Assembly (NCBI RefSeq): GCF_014645015.1
Contig: NZ_BMLC01000004.1
Coordinates: forward strand, 230,065-294,064
DNA length: 64,000 bases
Source of the DNA: Salinibacterium xinjiangense
Lineage (GTDB): Bacteria; Actinomycetota; Actinomycetes; Actinomycetales; Microbacteriaceae
Reading direction: 5' to 3'
The notes below the pieces were generated by a model. It was not told where the DNA came from. It saw only the letters and a program-made list of their open reading frames with translations, and searched no databases. The position numbers were made by a program, and so were the translations under genes. Of the stretch, positions 15,100 through 24,047 are shown in pieces (position 1 is the first letter of the stretch; the number at the start of each line of letters is the position of its first letter).

Positions 15100-15864
15100 T
15101 CAGCGGGCGCGTTTCTTCACGAAGCGCGCCTGCTTCTTCACCAGCTTTCGTGCCTCTCGGATGCTCGATCGCTTCAGCGGAAGCACGGTCCAGGACTTCT
15201 CCCGGGCGTGCGCCAGCAGCTTCGCGTCAGGGTTCACCACGACCCGGTTGCCCACCATGCTGAGCAGCGGGATGTCATTGCTCGAGTCCGAGTAGGCCCA
15301 GCAGTCCGCGAGATCCGCGTCTAGGTTCGCAGCGACCTCGCGTGCAGCCGCGGCCTTCTCGTCACCATGGATCACGTGCCCGTCCAGTGCCCCGGTAAAC
15401 ACGCCGTCGAGCGCCTGCACCTTCGTGCCAAGAGCTCCGGTCAATCCGAGCCGGTCGGCGATGACCTGTGCGACGAGCTGGGGCGTCGCCGTGACGAGCC
15501 ACACCTCATGGCCCTTGGCGAGATGCTCCCGGGTCAGTTCGACGGTTTCGGGCCACAGTTTCGGAGCGAAGTCTCGTTCATAGATCTCTTCGGCGAGGGC
15601 GATCAGCGCCGCCTCGGTGTGGCCGCTGACCAGCCCGAGCGCGCGATCCTTCGCCGTAGCCAGGTGATTTTGGTTCTCACCCACGGCGAGGAATCGAAAC
15701 TGGTGCCAGCCGAAGAGGGCGATGTCGCGCCACGAGATGATTCCCCGGCGGAATGCCTCGCGACCCACGTAGTAGACGCTCGCACCCTTCATCAGCGTGT
15801 TGTCGACGTCGAAGAAAGCCACGATCGGGCGATCACTGGGCGGAAGGGGCTGGGCGTCTGACAT
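15100..15864 (-). CDS. HAD-IB family phosphatase
   Basis: Haloacid dehalogenase superfamily hydrolase of 254 residues, related to SerB-like and CicA-like phosphatases. Motif I is FFDVDNTLMKG with the nucleophilic aspartate, the TATPQ region is motif II, and YSDSSNDIPLLSMVG is motif IV with the metal-binding aspartates. The substrate is unknown; subfamily IB members act on phosphoserine, phospholipid head groups or similar. The ATG at 15864 is chosen because the domain starts 14 residues later; upstream codons show no homology. Confidence 0.9.
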   Translation of the reverse strand: MSDAQPLPPSDRPIVAFFDVDNTLMKGASVYYVGREAFRRGIISWRDIALFGWHQFRFLAVGENQNHLATAKDRALGLVSGHTEAALIALAEEIYERDFAPKLWPETVELTREHLAKGHEVWLVTATPQLVAQVIADRLGLTGALGTKVQALDGVFTGALDGHVIHGDEKAAAAREVAANLDADLADCWAYSDSSNDIPLLSMVGNRVVVNPDAKLLAHAREKSWTVLPLKRSSIREARKLVKKQARFVKKRAR

Positions 15865-15903
15865 CGCGGCCCAGTCTACGGTCGCGTCATCTACTCTGGT
15901 GGG

Positions 15904-16167
15904 GTGACGATCGCGCGGCTGACACTCATCGGCAAACCGGAGTGCCACCTGTGCGACGACGCCAGGGCTACCGTGGCTTCCGTGATCGGCGCGCTGGATG
16001 ATCCAACATCCGTCGCGCTCGAAGAGTTCTCGATTCTCGACGACGCGACCCTGGCTGAGAAGTACTGGGACGAGATCCCGGTTCTCATTCTCAATGGGGT
16101 CGTACACAACATCTGGCGCATCGACCCGGTGCGACTGCGGGCAGCACTCCTGGAGGCAACAGCATGA
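15904..16167 (+). CDS. glutaredoxin-like protein (DUF836)
   Basis: Small thioredoxin-fold protein of 87 residues with a CHLC redox motif at positions 14-17 and the cis-proline in EIPVLILNG. Such proteins are thought to act in thiol-disulfide exchange; the partner is unknown. TACTCT at 15892-15897 is 6 nt before the GTG, so the transcript is probably leaderless. The stop overlaps the start of the next gene (ATGA), so the two are an operon. Confidence 0.88.
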   Translation: MTIARLTLIGKPECHLCDDARATVASVIGALDDPTSVALEEFSILDDATLAEKYWDEIPVLILNGVVHNIWRIDPVRLRAALLEATA

Positions 16168-16463
16168 TCCGTCACATCGTCACGTGGAAATTGAAGGCTC
16201 AGGATGACGCCGCAAAAGCGGCCGCTGTCGCCGCAATCGCGAAGGTGCTCGAACCTCTCGTCGACGTGGTGCCGGGCATCCGCTCCCTCGACGTGCGCCA
16301 GAACGTGGCGTATTTCGAGAAGAATTGGGACGTGCTGGTCATCGGAGACTACGAGTCGCTGGACGCTCTCGACGCCTACCAGTTGCACCCAGACCACAAG
16401 GCTGCGGCCGCGGTGGTGCGCGAGCACGTCACCGAGCGGTCATCCATCGACTTTGAAGTTTGA
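16164..16463 (+). CDS. Dabb-family stress-responsive alpha/beta-barrel protein
   Basis: 99-residue dimeric ferredoxin-like barrel. The N-terminus MIRHIVTWKLK is the classic Dabb start, and the C-terminal YQLHPDHKAAAAVV carries the family HPxH. Dabb domains occur in stress proteins of plants and bacteria and in small aldol-type enzymes; no specific reaction can be assigned. It is translationally coupled to the glutaredoxin-like gene. Confidence 0.9.
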   Translation: MIRHIVTWKLKAQDDAAKAAAVAAIAKVLEPLVDVVPGIRSLDVRQNVAYFEKNWDVLVIGDYESLDALDAYQLHPDHKAAAAVVREHVTERSSIDFEV

Positions 16464-16475
16464 CGCGGTTCGTGC

Positions 16476-16778
16476 TTACTTTTTCGGGATGTCGATCGGG
16501 CCGGTAAGCCGCTTGTGCAGCGAATCGCGCTCGGCCGAGAGCGAATCGAGCGTTGCACGCTCGAGGCCCGGGGGCGCCATGTCGTCGAACGGGTTGCCCA
16601 TTCCACTCTTGGCGTGAACGGCCGCAGCGTACGCAGTGGCCGTCGCGGTGACCTTCGAGCTCGCTCGCTGTGCTTTCTTGAGCGATACAGCGCTGCCGCC
16701 GACGACCTCGGCATGGGCCTTCAGTGCCCTTTTGAGATCTTTGAGGGCGGCATCGATTTTTTTGGACATGACGTTCAT
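16476..16778 (-). CDS. hypothetical helical protein
   Basis: 100-residue protein that I do not recognise. It is lysine- and alanine-rich and probably all alpha-helical: ALKDLKRALKAHAEV, then a serine/alanine-rich helix, a proline break (MGNPFDDMAPPG), and a final helix ending KRLTGPIDIPKK. No signal peptide or membrane segment is seen. The start is uncertain; MSKKIDAAL at 16769 is a close alternative. Convergent with the Dabb gene. Confidence 0.6.
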   Translation of the reverse strand: MNVMSKKIDAALKDLKRALKAHAEVVGGSAVSLKKAQRASSKVTATATAYAAAVHAKSGMGNPFDDMAPPGLERATLDSLSAERDSLHKRLTGPIDIPKK

Positions 16779-16948
16779 CTTGCCGCATGGAGGTGTATGG
16801 CTGCCAGAGCGCGTCGCAGGGCACATCGACGATCACCGCGGGTCGACGACAACTCGATAGATCCGTCGGGTAACGCGATTCGAGCGTTCGCTCCAGTCAG
16901 TTTTCGAAGATCCGCGACAGCATTGTTGTCGTGAGCGACGAAGCCACC

Positions 16949-17794
16949 CTATGTGCCTGGATTCAGCAATTGCCGGATCCGGGTGGAGTCACCCCAAACG
17001 ATGGGGGAATCGTATGGGCGGTCAGGAAACGCGCCGTATTCAAGCGAGATCGGCAATGCGTTGTCGACGATGAAGGATTCAACCTTGTCTCGAAGGCTCG
17101 TCGGAACCCCGCTCGAACAATTGATGATCCCGATCGCGCCCGCCAGCGACGAGACTCTGGCGATCTGGTCAGCCAGGTGGTCGACATGGATGAAGTCGTA
17201 CTGGTTTATGCCGCTCGTGAACGGAAAAGTTGTCTTGCTGTCGTCGACGGCGTTAAGGATCCGAGTGAAGATCGAGTGGTTGTTGCGATCATCACCGTGG
17301 ATGTAGTAGCAACGCAACCACTGGATCTCGGCACGCCCGGCGAGGTTCACGAATACGGAACGTCGAAGGGAATCCTTCGCGATGCCGTACAAGGTGAGGG
17401 GATTCGTCGGGGTGTTCTCATCGACGCCGCCCTCCCAGTACCCGATCTCATGCATGGTGCCGAGCACTGCGACCCTCGTGACGCCCCAGCTGACCAGGCG
17501 GTCGAGCAACGAGAAGTGGTTCGACAGCTGGAGCATATGAGACGGCGCGTTATGTGAGAAACCATCCTGCCAGGCAAGATGAATGACGCGGTCGAATGGC
17601 ATCGTTGCCAGGGTCGTGACGTCCAGCTGGGGGTCGAGAATGTCGACGGTGAGAACCTTGGCTCGCGAATCGATCTCTGCCGAGGATCCCGGGCGGACGG
17701 TAGCAGTGACGACGTGCCCCAGGTCGAGGAGAGATCGGACGACATGGCGCCCGATGTATCCACCGCCACCGGTCACAAGAACGCGATCCTGCAT
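16949..17794 (-). CDS. NAD-dependent epimerase/dehydratase family protein
   Basis: Extended SDR enzyme of 281 residues acting on a nucleotide sugar. RVLVTGGGGYIGRHVVRSLL is the NAD-binding glycine motif and LYGIAKDSLRRSV holds the YxxxK catalytic pair. The substrate half contains INQYDFIHVDHLADQI, typical of nucleotide-sugar reductases and epimerases. GGAGAG (17802-17807 on the minus strand) is 7 nt from the ATG at 17794 and fixes the start. It is divergent from the RgpF-like gene, which points to a role in surface glycan precursor synthesis. Exact sugar unknown. Confidence 0.85.
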   Translation of the reverse strand: MQDRVLVTGGGGYIGRHVVRSLLDLGHVVTATVRPGSSAEIDSRAKVLTVDILDPQLDVTTLATMPFDRVIHLAWQDGFSHNAPSHMLQLSNHFSLLDRLVSWGVTRVAVLGTMHEIGYWEGGVDENTPTNPLTLYGIAKDSLRRSVFVNLAGRAEIQWLRCYYIHGDDRNNHSIFTRILNAVDDSKTTFPFTSGINQYDFIHVDHLADQIARVSSLAGAIGIINCSSGVPTSLRDKVESFIVDNALPISLEYGAFPDRPYDSPIVWGDSTRIRQLLNPGT

Positions 17795-17877
17795 TTTTAC
17801 ACTCTCCATGTCTATGAGCGATTCTAGATTGCAAGCTGCCAGCTTCTGTACCTCAGGCCGCGAGTGGCCCCGCCGTC

Positions 17878-17883
17878 TATAAT
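17878..17883 (+). promoter_or_regulatory. consensus -10 box of the glycan genes
   Basis: TATAAT, a perfect consensus -10, lies 51 bp before the RgpF-like ATG at 17935. GAGAGAG at 17926-17932 then serves as the ribosome site, so this transcript has a short leader. Confidence 0.5.
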
Positions 17884-17934
17884 TTGACAGTTCCTATCGG
17901 CTCCTCGAGGGCCTCAACCTGTCGCGAGAGAGTC

Positions 17935-19875
17935 ATGCCCTACGAGATGAATGCAGCTGCTGGTGCAGATCCGAAGCGACTCATCATCTATCTCGTGTTC
18001 GATGCCCGGGGGGACATCGATCGCTATATCCCCCACAAGCTGGTGAAGCTGAGGCCCTTCGCCGAACGCATCGTCGTGGTGTCGAACGGTGCTCTCAGTG
18101 GCGCTGGACGCGCAGTCCTCGATTCAGTCGCCGATGATGTGTGGGAGCGGGAGAACTCGGGTTTCGACGTGGCTGGCTACCAGTGGGCTCTTCAGAAGCT
18201 GGGCCCGGAGGTCGTAGCGAGCTTCGATGAACTGATCCTCATGAACTACACCTGGTTCGGCCCGATCGGGTCTTTCGAGCCTGTATTCGCCGATATGGAT
18301 TCGCGCACCGTCGATTTCTGGGGAATGACCGATCACGGGCCTGTCACCCCCAATCCCCACACAGGCCGCGGGACGATGCCGTCTCACATCCAGTCGCACT
18401 GGATTACCGTACGTAAACCGATACTGGAGTCTGATCACTGGAAGCGGTACTGGGCCGACATGCCGCCCATCACCTCCTATGCAGGTTCCATCACTCATCA
18501 TGAATCGAGATTCACCGAATATTTCGCGTCGAGGGGTTTCACATACGCGGTTGCTTTTCCCTACCAGGACTTCCCCGGAACCGTGCACCCCGCGTTCGAA
18601 CGGGCACAGGATCTGCTCGATGCCGGTTGCCCGGTGCTGAAGCGCCGAATTTTCTTCCACGATCCGCTCTACCTCGACCGTGAGGGGATCGTCGGTCGCT
18701 GGCTGCTCGATTCAGCCGACCGGGCGGGGTATCCGAGGGGCTTCATCCTCGAGAATCTCGCGAAGAATGTGAAGCCGAAGATCCTCAACACGAGCGCATC
18801 GATGCTCGAAATCCTCCCGGAGCAGACCGTGGGATACGAGGTGGACAGCCCACTTCGCATCGCGGCAACCGTCCACATCTTCTACGAGGAGATGACGGGC
18901 GAACTGCTGGACCGGCTCGACACGCTTCCTGGTCGGTTCGATCTCTTCGTCACGACGAGCGATGAGTCAAAAGCCGCTCACATCCGGGCCCGGATCAATG
19001 ACCGAGTAGACACCAGGATCGGGAGCTGGGAAGTCAGGGTTGTAGCGTCCAACCGGGGTCGGGACATCAGCGCGTTCTATGTCGGATGCAGGGATGTGAT
19101 CCTGGGCGGGAACTACGACCTGGTCGTCAAGGTTCACTCGAAGAAGACGATCCAGCAGGGTTCTGCGGTCGGTGACCTCTTCAAGCGCCAGCAGATCGAC
19201 AACCTGCTGAACTCTCCGGGTTATACAGCCAACCTGGTGGGGCTGTTCCAAGCAGAGTCGGGGCTCGGCGCAGTGTTTCCTCCCACGGTCCACATCGGAT
19301 TCCCGACGCTGGGAGGTGCCTGGTTCACCAACAAAGCGCGCGCCGCGACACTGTGCGCCAAACTCGGAATCACGGTTCCACTGGATGACCTGTCTCCTCT
19401 TGCCCCCTTCGGCTCAATGTTTATCGCCCGGCCTGAGGCACTGGCGCTGTTGGCGTCTGACGATGTCGACTACGACGACTATGCGCCAGAGGGTGTGTAC
19501 GGAGACGGAAGTCTCGCACACGTGCAGGAGCGCCTGGTCGCCTACGCGGCGGGCGAGCTGGGTTACCACTGCAGGACTGTGGCGAACGCGGAGTATGCGG
19601 CCATCAGCCATACGTTCCTCGAGTACAAGCTGGACCAATTGAGCGAAACCGTGCAGGGGGATGCTGTGGATGAAGTTCACACCCTGCGTTCACGCCAATC
19701 GCTAGCCAGGCTCACTGAGGGCAAAAGCTGGCTGGGGTTCCAAAAGGCGTACCTCCTCGAGCGCTATCCGGGCTTCGTAGCGTGGGCCTTACCGAGATTC
19801 AGGAAACTGCGCCCGTCACGACGCCCCGTGTCGATCGTCGCCGGCGCCCCTTCATCGAATCCAGAGAAGCCGTGA
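17935..19875 (+). CDS. rhamnan synthesis F (RgpF)-like protein
   Basis: Glycan assembly protein of 646 residues related to RgpF of streptococcal rhamnose polysaccharide synthesis. The N-terminal part resembles a glycosyltransferase fold (LIIYLVFDARGDIDRYIPHKL, then NSGFDVAGYQWAL and LILMNYTWFGP). The C-terminal RgpF domain includes FDLFVTTSDE, ASNRGRDISAFYVG, YDLVVKVHSKKT and a FGSMFIARPEAL segment. It acts on the cytoplasmic face, adding sugar to a polyprenyl-linked or lipid-linked chain. GTGA overlap with the following acyltransferase gene indicates an operon. Specific sugar not known. Confidence 0.88.
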   Translation: MPYEMNAAAGADPKRLIIYLVFDARGDIDRYIPHKLVKLRPFAERIVVVSNGALSGAGRAVLDSVADDVWERENSGFDVAGYQWALQKLGPEVVASFDELILMNYTWFGPIGSFEPVFADMDSRTVDFWGMTDHGPVTPNPHTGRGTMPSHIQSHWITVRKPILESDHWKRYWADMPPITSYAGSITHHESRFTEYFASRGFTYAVAFPYQDFPGTVHPAFERAQDLLDAGCPVLKRRIFFHDPLYLDREGIVGRWLLDSADRAGYPRGFILENLAKNVKPKILNTSASMLEILPEQTVGYEVDSPLRIAATVHIFYEEMTGELLDRLDTLPGRFDLFVTTSDESKAAHIRARINDRVDTRIGSWEVRVVASNRGRDISAFYVGCRDVILGGNYDLVVKVHSKKTIQQGSAVGDLFKRQQIDNLLNSPGYTANLVGLFQAESGLGAVFPPTVHIGFPTLGGAWFTNKARAATLCAKLGITVPLDDLSPLAPFGSMFIARPEALALLASDDVDYDDYAPEGVYGDGSLAHVQERLVAYAAGELGYHCRTVANAEYAAISHTFLEYKLDQLSETVQGDAVDEVHTLRSRQSLARLTEGKSWLGFQKAYLLERYPGFVAWALPRFRKLRPSRRPVSIVAGAPSSNPEKP

Positions 19876-22004
19876 CGATTTCGGTTCGCGCTTCAAACGA
19901 GCGTCGCGAGGCACTGCCGGGAGCTCGGGCCCGCAACACCCTCCTCGAGGTACAGGCCCTGCGTGCGCTCGCCGTCGCGCTCGTCGTCGCTTATCACGTG
20001 TGGCCGCAGAAGCTCACCGGTGGTTTTATCGGTGTCGATGTGTTCTTCGTCATCTCCGGTTTCCTCATCACCGCGCACCTCATGCGTGAGTATGAAAACC
20101 ATGGCCGCATCTCCCTGACACAGTTCTGGGCGCGACGGATTCGTCGCCTGCTACCAGCGGCATTGTCCGTGCTTGCAAGCTGCGTAGTGGCCGTGTTCGT
20201 GCTGCTCCCGGAAGTGGTGCGGGTGGAATCTCTCAGGCAGATCGCCGCGGCATCCGTCTATATCGTGAACTGGACGCTTGCATTCGATGCCGTCGACTAC
20301 CTCGGGGCAGGGAATAACGCGACCCTCGTTCAGCACTACTGGACGCTCTCGGTGGAGGAGCAGTTTTACGTGGCATGGCCCCTGCTGCTCGTCGGTGTCG
20401 GGTGGCTGGTATCGAGAGCGAACAGGCGATCAGGGGGCGGCCGATCCGTGACATTCTTCGGCTGGACGGCACTTGCCGTCGTCGGGGTGTCATTCGCATA
20501 TTCGCTTTACCTGACCTGGTTCAGTCCGTCGTTCTCCTACTTTTCCACCGCTACCAGGGCGTGGGAGTTTGCTGCCGGAGCCCTGTTGGCGGTCGTCGTC
20601 GCACTCAGGCCCGCACTCGTGTCCCGACTGCGGGATAGCGTCGTCGGGTCTCGTTCGGGTGTCGTCACGATCGTCGGTGTCGCCGTGATCGTGATGTCGG
20701 CGGTGCTGCTCAATGGCAGCCTGCCGTTCCCTGGTGTTCTCGCGAGCCTGCCCGTGATCGGCACCCTGCTCGTGATTGCTGGTGGGATGCCCGGCTGGCA
20801 TCCGATGAGCACGCTCGTCAGCCTGCGCCCTGTGCAGTTCACGGGAGATGTCTCCTACTCCCTCTACCTGTGGCACTGGCCCGTCATCACGATCTTCGTG
20901 ACCCTGCAGGGTAGGCCCCCGACGACGCCGGAGGGGCTCGCTATCGTGGCGCTGAGCGTCGGCCTCGCTGCGGCGACCAAGTATTTCGTCGAGGATCCTG
21001 CCCGCCGTAAATCGTTCTTCACCAGAAGCCGTCGTCCCGCGTATCTGCTGGCGCTCAGCGGAGCGGTCGTCTTCGTGGTGCTCTCGGTGAGCGTGGGGGG
21101 CGCCATCACGAGACAGGCTGACGCCGAGCGCGCAGCATTCGATGAGCAGGTCGTCGACGGCACTGGTTGCTTTGGTGCAAACGCCCTGCTCGGATCCGGC
21201 GAGTGTCCTGATGCGTTCCTCCTCGATTCGACCGTGAATCTGACCGCGGCGTCGACTGACCTCAACACCACGGACTGGTGCCTGACGTGGCGGGACGAGG
21301 ACTGGAAGACATGCGAGCTAGGCGACCCCGCAGCAACGGAAGGAACCATCGCACTGGTTGGCGATTCGCACGCGGCAGCTATGACAGCTGCGTTCGATGA
21401 GTATTATCGCGATCGAGGAGTCAGGGTGATCACGTACACCCGGTTCGGGTGCTCTGGTCTCAACCAGGGCACAGCGGGTGCCGACGACTCGACCGAGCAG
21501 GGCGGCTACGAGTATGCCTGCCGGCAGTGGTCTGAGAGAGTGCGCTCAGAGATTGCCGGCCGGTCTGACATCGACGAGGTGGTCTACCTGAACTTCACTA
21601 GCGGTTACATCGCGTCCGGTGGCCGTGCACCGGGATACGCGCTGACGCCGTCAGAGATCGCAGACACCTGGAACCAGATGATCGCATCGGGCAAGTCTGT
21701 CACCGTGGTGAAGGATCTCCCCAAAACCAGCGGCGAGGATGTTCCGGCGTGCCTCTCGACGCGCGTCGGGCAAAACGCTCCGTGTTCGACGTCACGCGCA
21801 CTCGATGCCTTCGACGACCCGCAGGTCGCCGCGATCAGTCTCACTGACGGGCCGGTGCGGCAGATCGACCTCACCGACGGATTCTGCGATGAGACGACCT
21901 GCTTCTCGGTCATTGGCGGTGTCGTTGTCTATGCGGACAACAATCACATCGGGGGAACGTACGCGCGAACGCTCATGCAGTACCTCGGGCCTCAGCTCCG
22001 ATAG
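19872..22004 (+). CDS. OafA/YrhL-type membrane O-acyltransferase with SGNH domain
   Basis: Integral membrane acyltransferase of 710 residues. Residues 25-420 form the acyltransferase-3 domain with about ten helices: LEVQALRALAVALVVAYHVWP, GFIGVDVFFVISGFLI and the RRIRRLLPAA motif. YWTLSVEEQFYVAWPLLL is strongly conserved in the family. After a last membrane helix near 425 follows an extracytoplasmic SGNH hydrolase-like domain with GDSHAAAM (catalytic Ser) and DNNHIGG (His). These two-domain proteins move acetyl groups across the membrane onto surface polysaccharide or peptidoglycan. The GTG start at 19872 overlaps the RgpF-like stop. Confidence 0.93.
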   Translation: MTISVRASNERREALPGARARNTLLEVQALRALAVALVVAYHVWPQKLTGGFIGVDVFFVISGFLITAHLMREYENHGRISLTQFWARRIRRLLPAALSVLASCVVAVFVLLPEVVRVESLRQIAAASVYIVNWTLAFDAVDYLGAGNNATLVQHYWTLSVEEQFYVAWPLLLVGVGWLVSRANRRSGGGRSVTFFGWTALAVVGVSFAYSLYLTWFSPSFSYFSTATRAWEFAAGALLAVVVALRPALVSRLRDSVVGSRSGVVTIVGVAVIVMSAVLLNGSLPFPGVLASLPVIGTLLVIAGGMPGWHPMSTLVSLRPVQFTGDVSYSLYLWHWPVITIFVTLQGRPPTTPEGLAIVALSVGLAAATKYFVEDPARRKSFFTRSRRPAYLLALSGAVVFVVLSVSVGGAITRQADAERAAFDEQVVDGTGCFGANALLGSGECPDAFLLDSTVNLTAASTDLNTTDWCLTWRDEDWKTCELGDPAATEGTIALVGDSHAAAMTAAFDEYYRDRGVRVITYTRFGCSGLNQGTAGADDSTEQGGYEYACRQWSERVRSEIAGRSDIDEVVYLNFTSGYIASGGRAPGYALTPSEIADTWNQMIASGKSVTVVKDLPKTSGEDVPACLSTRVGQNAPCSTSRALDAFDDPQVAAISLTDGPVRQIDLTDGFCDETTCFSVIGGVVVYADNNHIGGTYARTLMQYLGPQLR

Positions 22005-22013
22005 CTGGGCTGA

Positions 22014-23342
22014 CTAGGGGAGCAGACGGGTCGGCCCGCGGAACAGGTAGGTGGCCTCGCGGATGTTCGACAGGTGCAGCATCAGCATCAGCACGCGGCT
22101 GAGTCCCATGCCGAAACCACCGTGGGGCGGCACTCCGTAGCGGAAGAAATCGAGGTAGAAGTCGAGCTCTTCCGGCTCGAGCCCCTTCGACTTCGCCTGC
22201 TCAACCAGCACCTCGACGCGGTGCTCACGCTGCGCTCCGGTCGAGATCTCGACACCGTTGAAGATTAGGTCGTAGCTGTTAGTGAGTGAATCATCGCCAT
22301 CGTGTCGCATGTGGTAAAACGGCCGGATGCTCGACGCGTAGTCGGTCAGGAACACGAATTCGTGGTCGAAGGTCTCCTTCACGTATGCCGCGATCTGACG
22401 CTCGCCCTCGGGATCCATGTCGTCGTCCTGGCGTGGAACCTCGTAGCCGCGCTCGGCGACGATGCGCTTCGCTTCGGCGAGAGGGATGCGCGGGAACGGT
22501 GTCGTGGGCACAGTCACCTCGACGCCCCACAGGGCCTCGATCTCGGCGCCATGCTTCGCCTTGACGGCGGCGAATCCGGCCACGAGCAACTCTTCGTGCA
22601 GCTTCATCACGTCTTCGTGGCTGTCGATCCAGCTGATCTCGCTGTCGACACTGGTGAACTCTGTTGCATGGCGGCTTGTGAAGCTCGGGTCTGCCCGGAA
22701 GGCAGGCCCGACCTCGAAGATCTTGCCGAAGCCGGCGGGCTGCGCCATCTGCTTGAAGAACTGGGGGCTCTGCGCCAGGTAGGCCTTCGTGTCGAAGTAT
22801 CCGACCTCGAACAACTCGGCCTTCGACTCGCTCGCGCTGGCCATGAGCTTCGGGGTATGCAGCTCAATGAAGTCGTTCTCGACCCAGTAGGTGCGCCACG
22901 CGTGTTCGAGCGTGGTCTGGATACGGAAGATCAGGTTGTTCTTCGGCTGGCGCAGGTCGAGGAAGCGCCAGTCCATGCGCTTGTCGCCGGCGCTGTCGTC
23001 TGCGATGGGGGTCTCGGGGATGGCGGCGGCGGCGATGTCGAGCGACTCCAGCTTGATCTCAACTCCACCAAGCTTGACGCGCTCGTCGTGCTTCAGCTCT
23101 CCCGACGCGGTGAGGAACGTGCCCTGGGCGAGAGCCGAGATGGCCTCGGCCAGCGGGTCGGCTTCTGGCGTGCCATCCTCGGCGAAAAGTCGCGGATGCA
23201 CAAGCTGCACAGCGCCCGATTCGTCGCGGAGAACGACGAACTGCACCTTCTTCTGGTCGCGGACTGTTTCGACCCACCCCGATACGGACGCGGGTCCGTC
23301 TGTCGCGGCTGGCAGGTTCTTGATCAGGGTGCGTTGGGTCAC
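22014..23342 (-). CDS. aspS: aspartyl-tRNA synthetase, archaeal type (probably non-discriminating)
   Basis: Class IIb synthetase of 442 residues. The N-terminal OB fold for the anticodon covers about residues 1-110 (VSGWVETVRDQKKVQFVVLRD). The catalytic core includes FRIQTTLEHAWRTYWVENDF, the motif 2 region FEVGPAFRADPSFTSRHATEF and the motif 3 end GFGMGLSRVLMLMLHLSNIREA. The bacterial GAD insertion is absent, as in archaeal AspRS. Such enzymes usually charge both tRNA-Asp and tRNA-Asn and rely on GatCAB; that specificity is inferred. The GTG at 23342 is the start, since MTQRTLIKN aligns with homologues. Divergent from the histidine phosphatase gene. Confidence 0.95.
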   Translation of the reverse strand: MTQRTLIKNLPAATDGPASVSGWVETVRDQKKVQFVVLRDESGAVQLVHPRLFAEDGTPEADPLAEAISALAQGTFLTASGELKHDERVKLGGVEIKLESLDIAAAAIPETPIADDSAGDKRMDWRFLDLRQPKNNLIFRIQTTLEHAWRTYWVENDFIELHTPKLMASASESKAELFEVGYFDTKAYLAQSPQFFKQMAQPAGFGKIFEVGPAFRADPSFTSRHATEFTSVDSEISWIDSHEDVMKLHEELLVAGFAAVKAKHGAEIEALWGVEVTVPTTPFPRIPLAEAKRIVAERGYEVPRQDDDMDPEGERQIAAYVKETFDHEFVFLTDYASSIRPFYHMRHDGDDSLTNSYDLIFNGVEISTGAQREHRVEVLVEQAKSKGLEPEELDFYLDFFRYGVPPHGGFGMGLSRVLMLMLHLSNIREATYLFRGPTRLLP

Positions 23343-23399
23343 GGAACCCGAGTTTACCCGGCACTGCCGTACCCAGCTTCTGCCCATATCTACAGAGCG

Positions 23400-23405
23400 T
23401 AGAAT
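23400..23405 (+). promoter_or_regulatory. leaderless -10 box of the phosphatase and cytochrome c maturation genes
   Basis: TAGAAT, 6 nt before the GTG at 23412. The following genes up to 27939 are all tightly spaced or overlapping, so this may be the promoter of the whole run. Confidence 0.55.
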
Positions 23406-23411
23406 TACGGA

Positions 23412-24047
23412 GTGTCCGCTGACCTCATCCGCCTCGTCCGCCATGGCGAAGTGCACAATCCCGATGGCATCCTGTACGGCCGCATCCCGGGATACCACCT
23501 GAGCGAGCTGGGGCACGCGATGGCCGAGGCGGCGGCGGCAAGCCTCGCCGGACATCCGATCGCCGCTGTGTATGCAAGCCCGCTGCAGCGCGCTCAGGAG
23601 TCGGCAGGGCCCTGGGCGGAACGTTTCGGCCTCCCCATCAGCACCGAGGAACGCATCATCGAACCGCACAACTGGTTCGAGGGCCGCAAATTCGAGTTTC
23701 CCGGTGCGCTGAAGCACCCGAGTGCCTGGCCCAGGCTGGTCAATCCGCTGAAGCCGAGCTGGGGCGAACCCTATAAGAATGTCGAATCCCGGATGCTCGC
23801 CGCCATCGAGGCGGCCTGGGCGAAGCCCGAGGGCGGCGAGGTCGTCATGGTCAGCCACCAGATGCCGATCGTCATGGTCGCGCGCTCGGTGAAGGGGATG
23901 CGTCTCTTCCATGACCCCCGCAACCGACGCTGCACACTCTCGAGCATCACCACCCTCGCACGCCAGGGTGACCGTTTTATCGAGGTGGACTACCAGGAGC
24001 CTGCAGGCGACCTGCTCGCAAATTCGATAGATCTGGGAGCGGTGTGA
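23412..24047 (+). CDS. histidine phosphatase family protein
   Basis: Phosphoglycerate-mutase-like phosphatase of 211 residues. LIRLVRHGEVHNPDGILYGR is the RHG motif with the phospho-accepting histidine. A second conserved glutamate is in STEERIIEPHNWFEG, and the C-terminal catalytic histidine is in VVMVSHQMPIVM. The substrate is unknown. It is the first gene of a run leading into cytochrome c maturation (4-bp overlap with the next gene), an arrangement common in actinobacteria, perhaps only for co-expression. Confidence 0.92.
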   Translation: MSADLIRLVRHGEVHNPDGILYGRIPGYHLSELGHAMAEAAAASLAGHPIAAVYASPLQRAQESAGPWAERFGLPISTEERIIEPHNWFEGRKFEFPGALKHPSAWPRLVNPLKPSWGEPYKNVESRMLAAIEAAWAKPEGGEVVMVSHQMPIVMVARSVKGMRLFHDPRNRRCTLSSITTLARQGDRFIEVDYQEPAGDLLANSIDLGAV

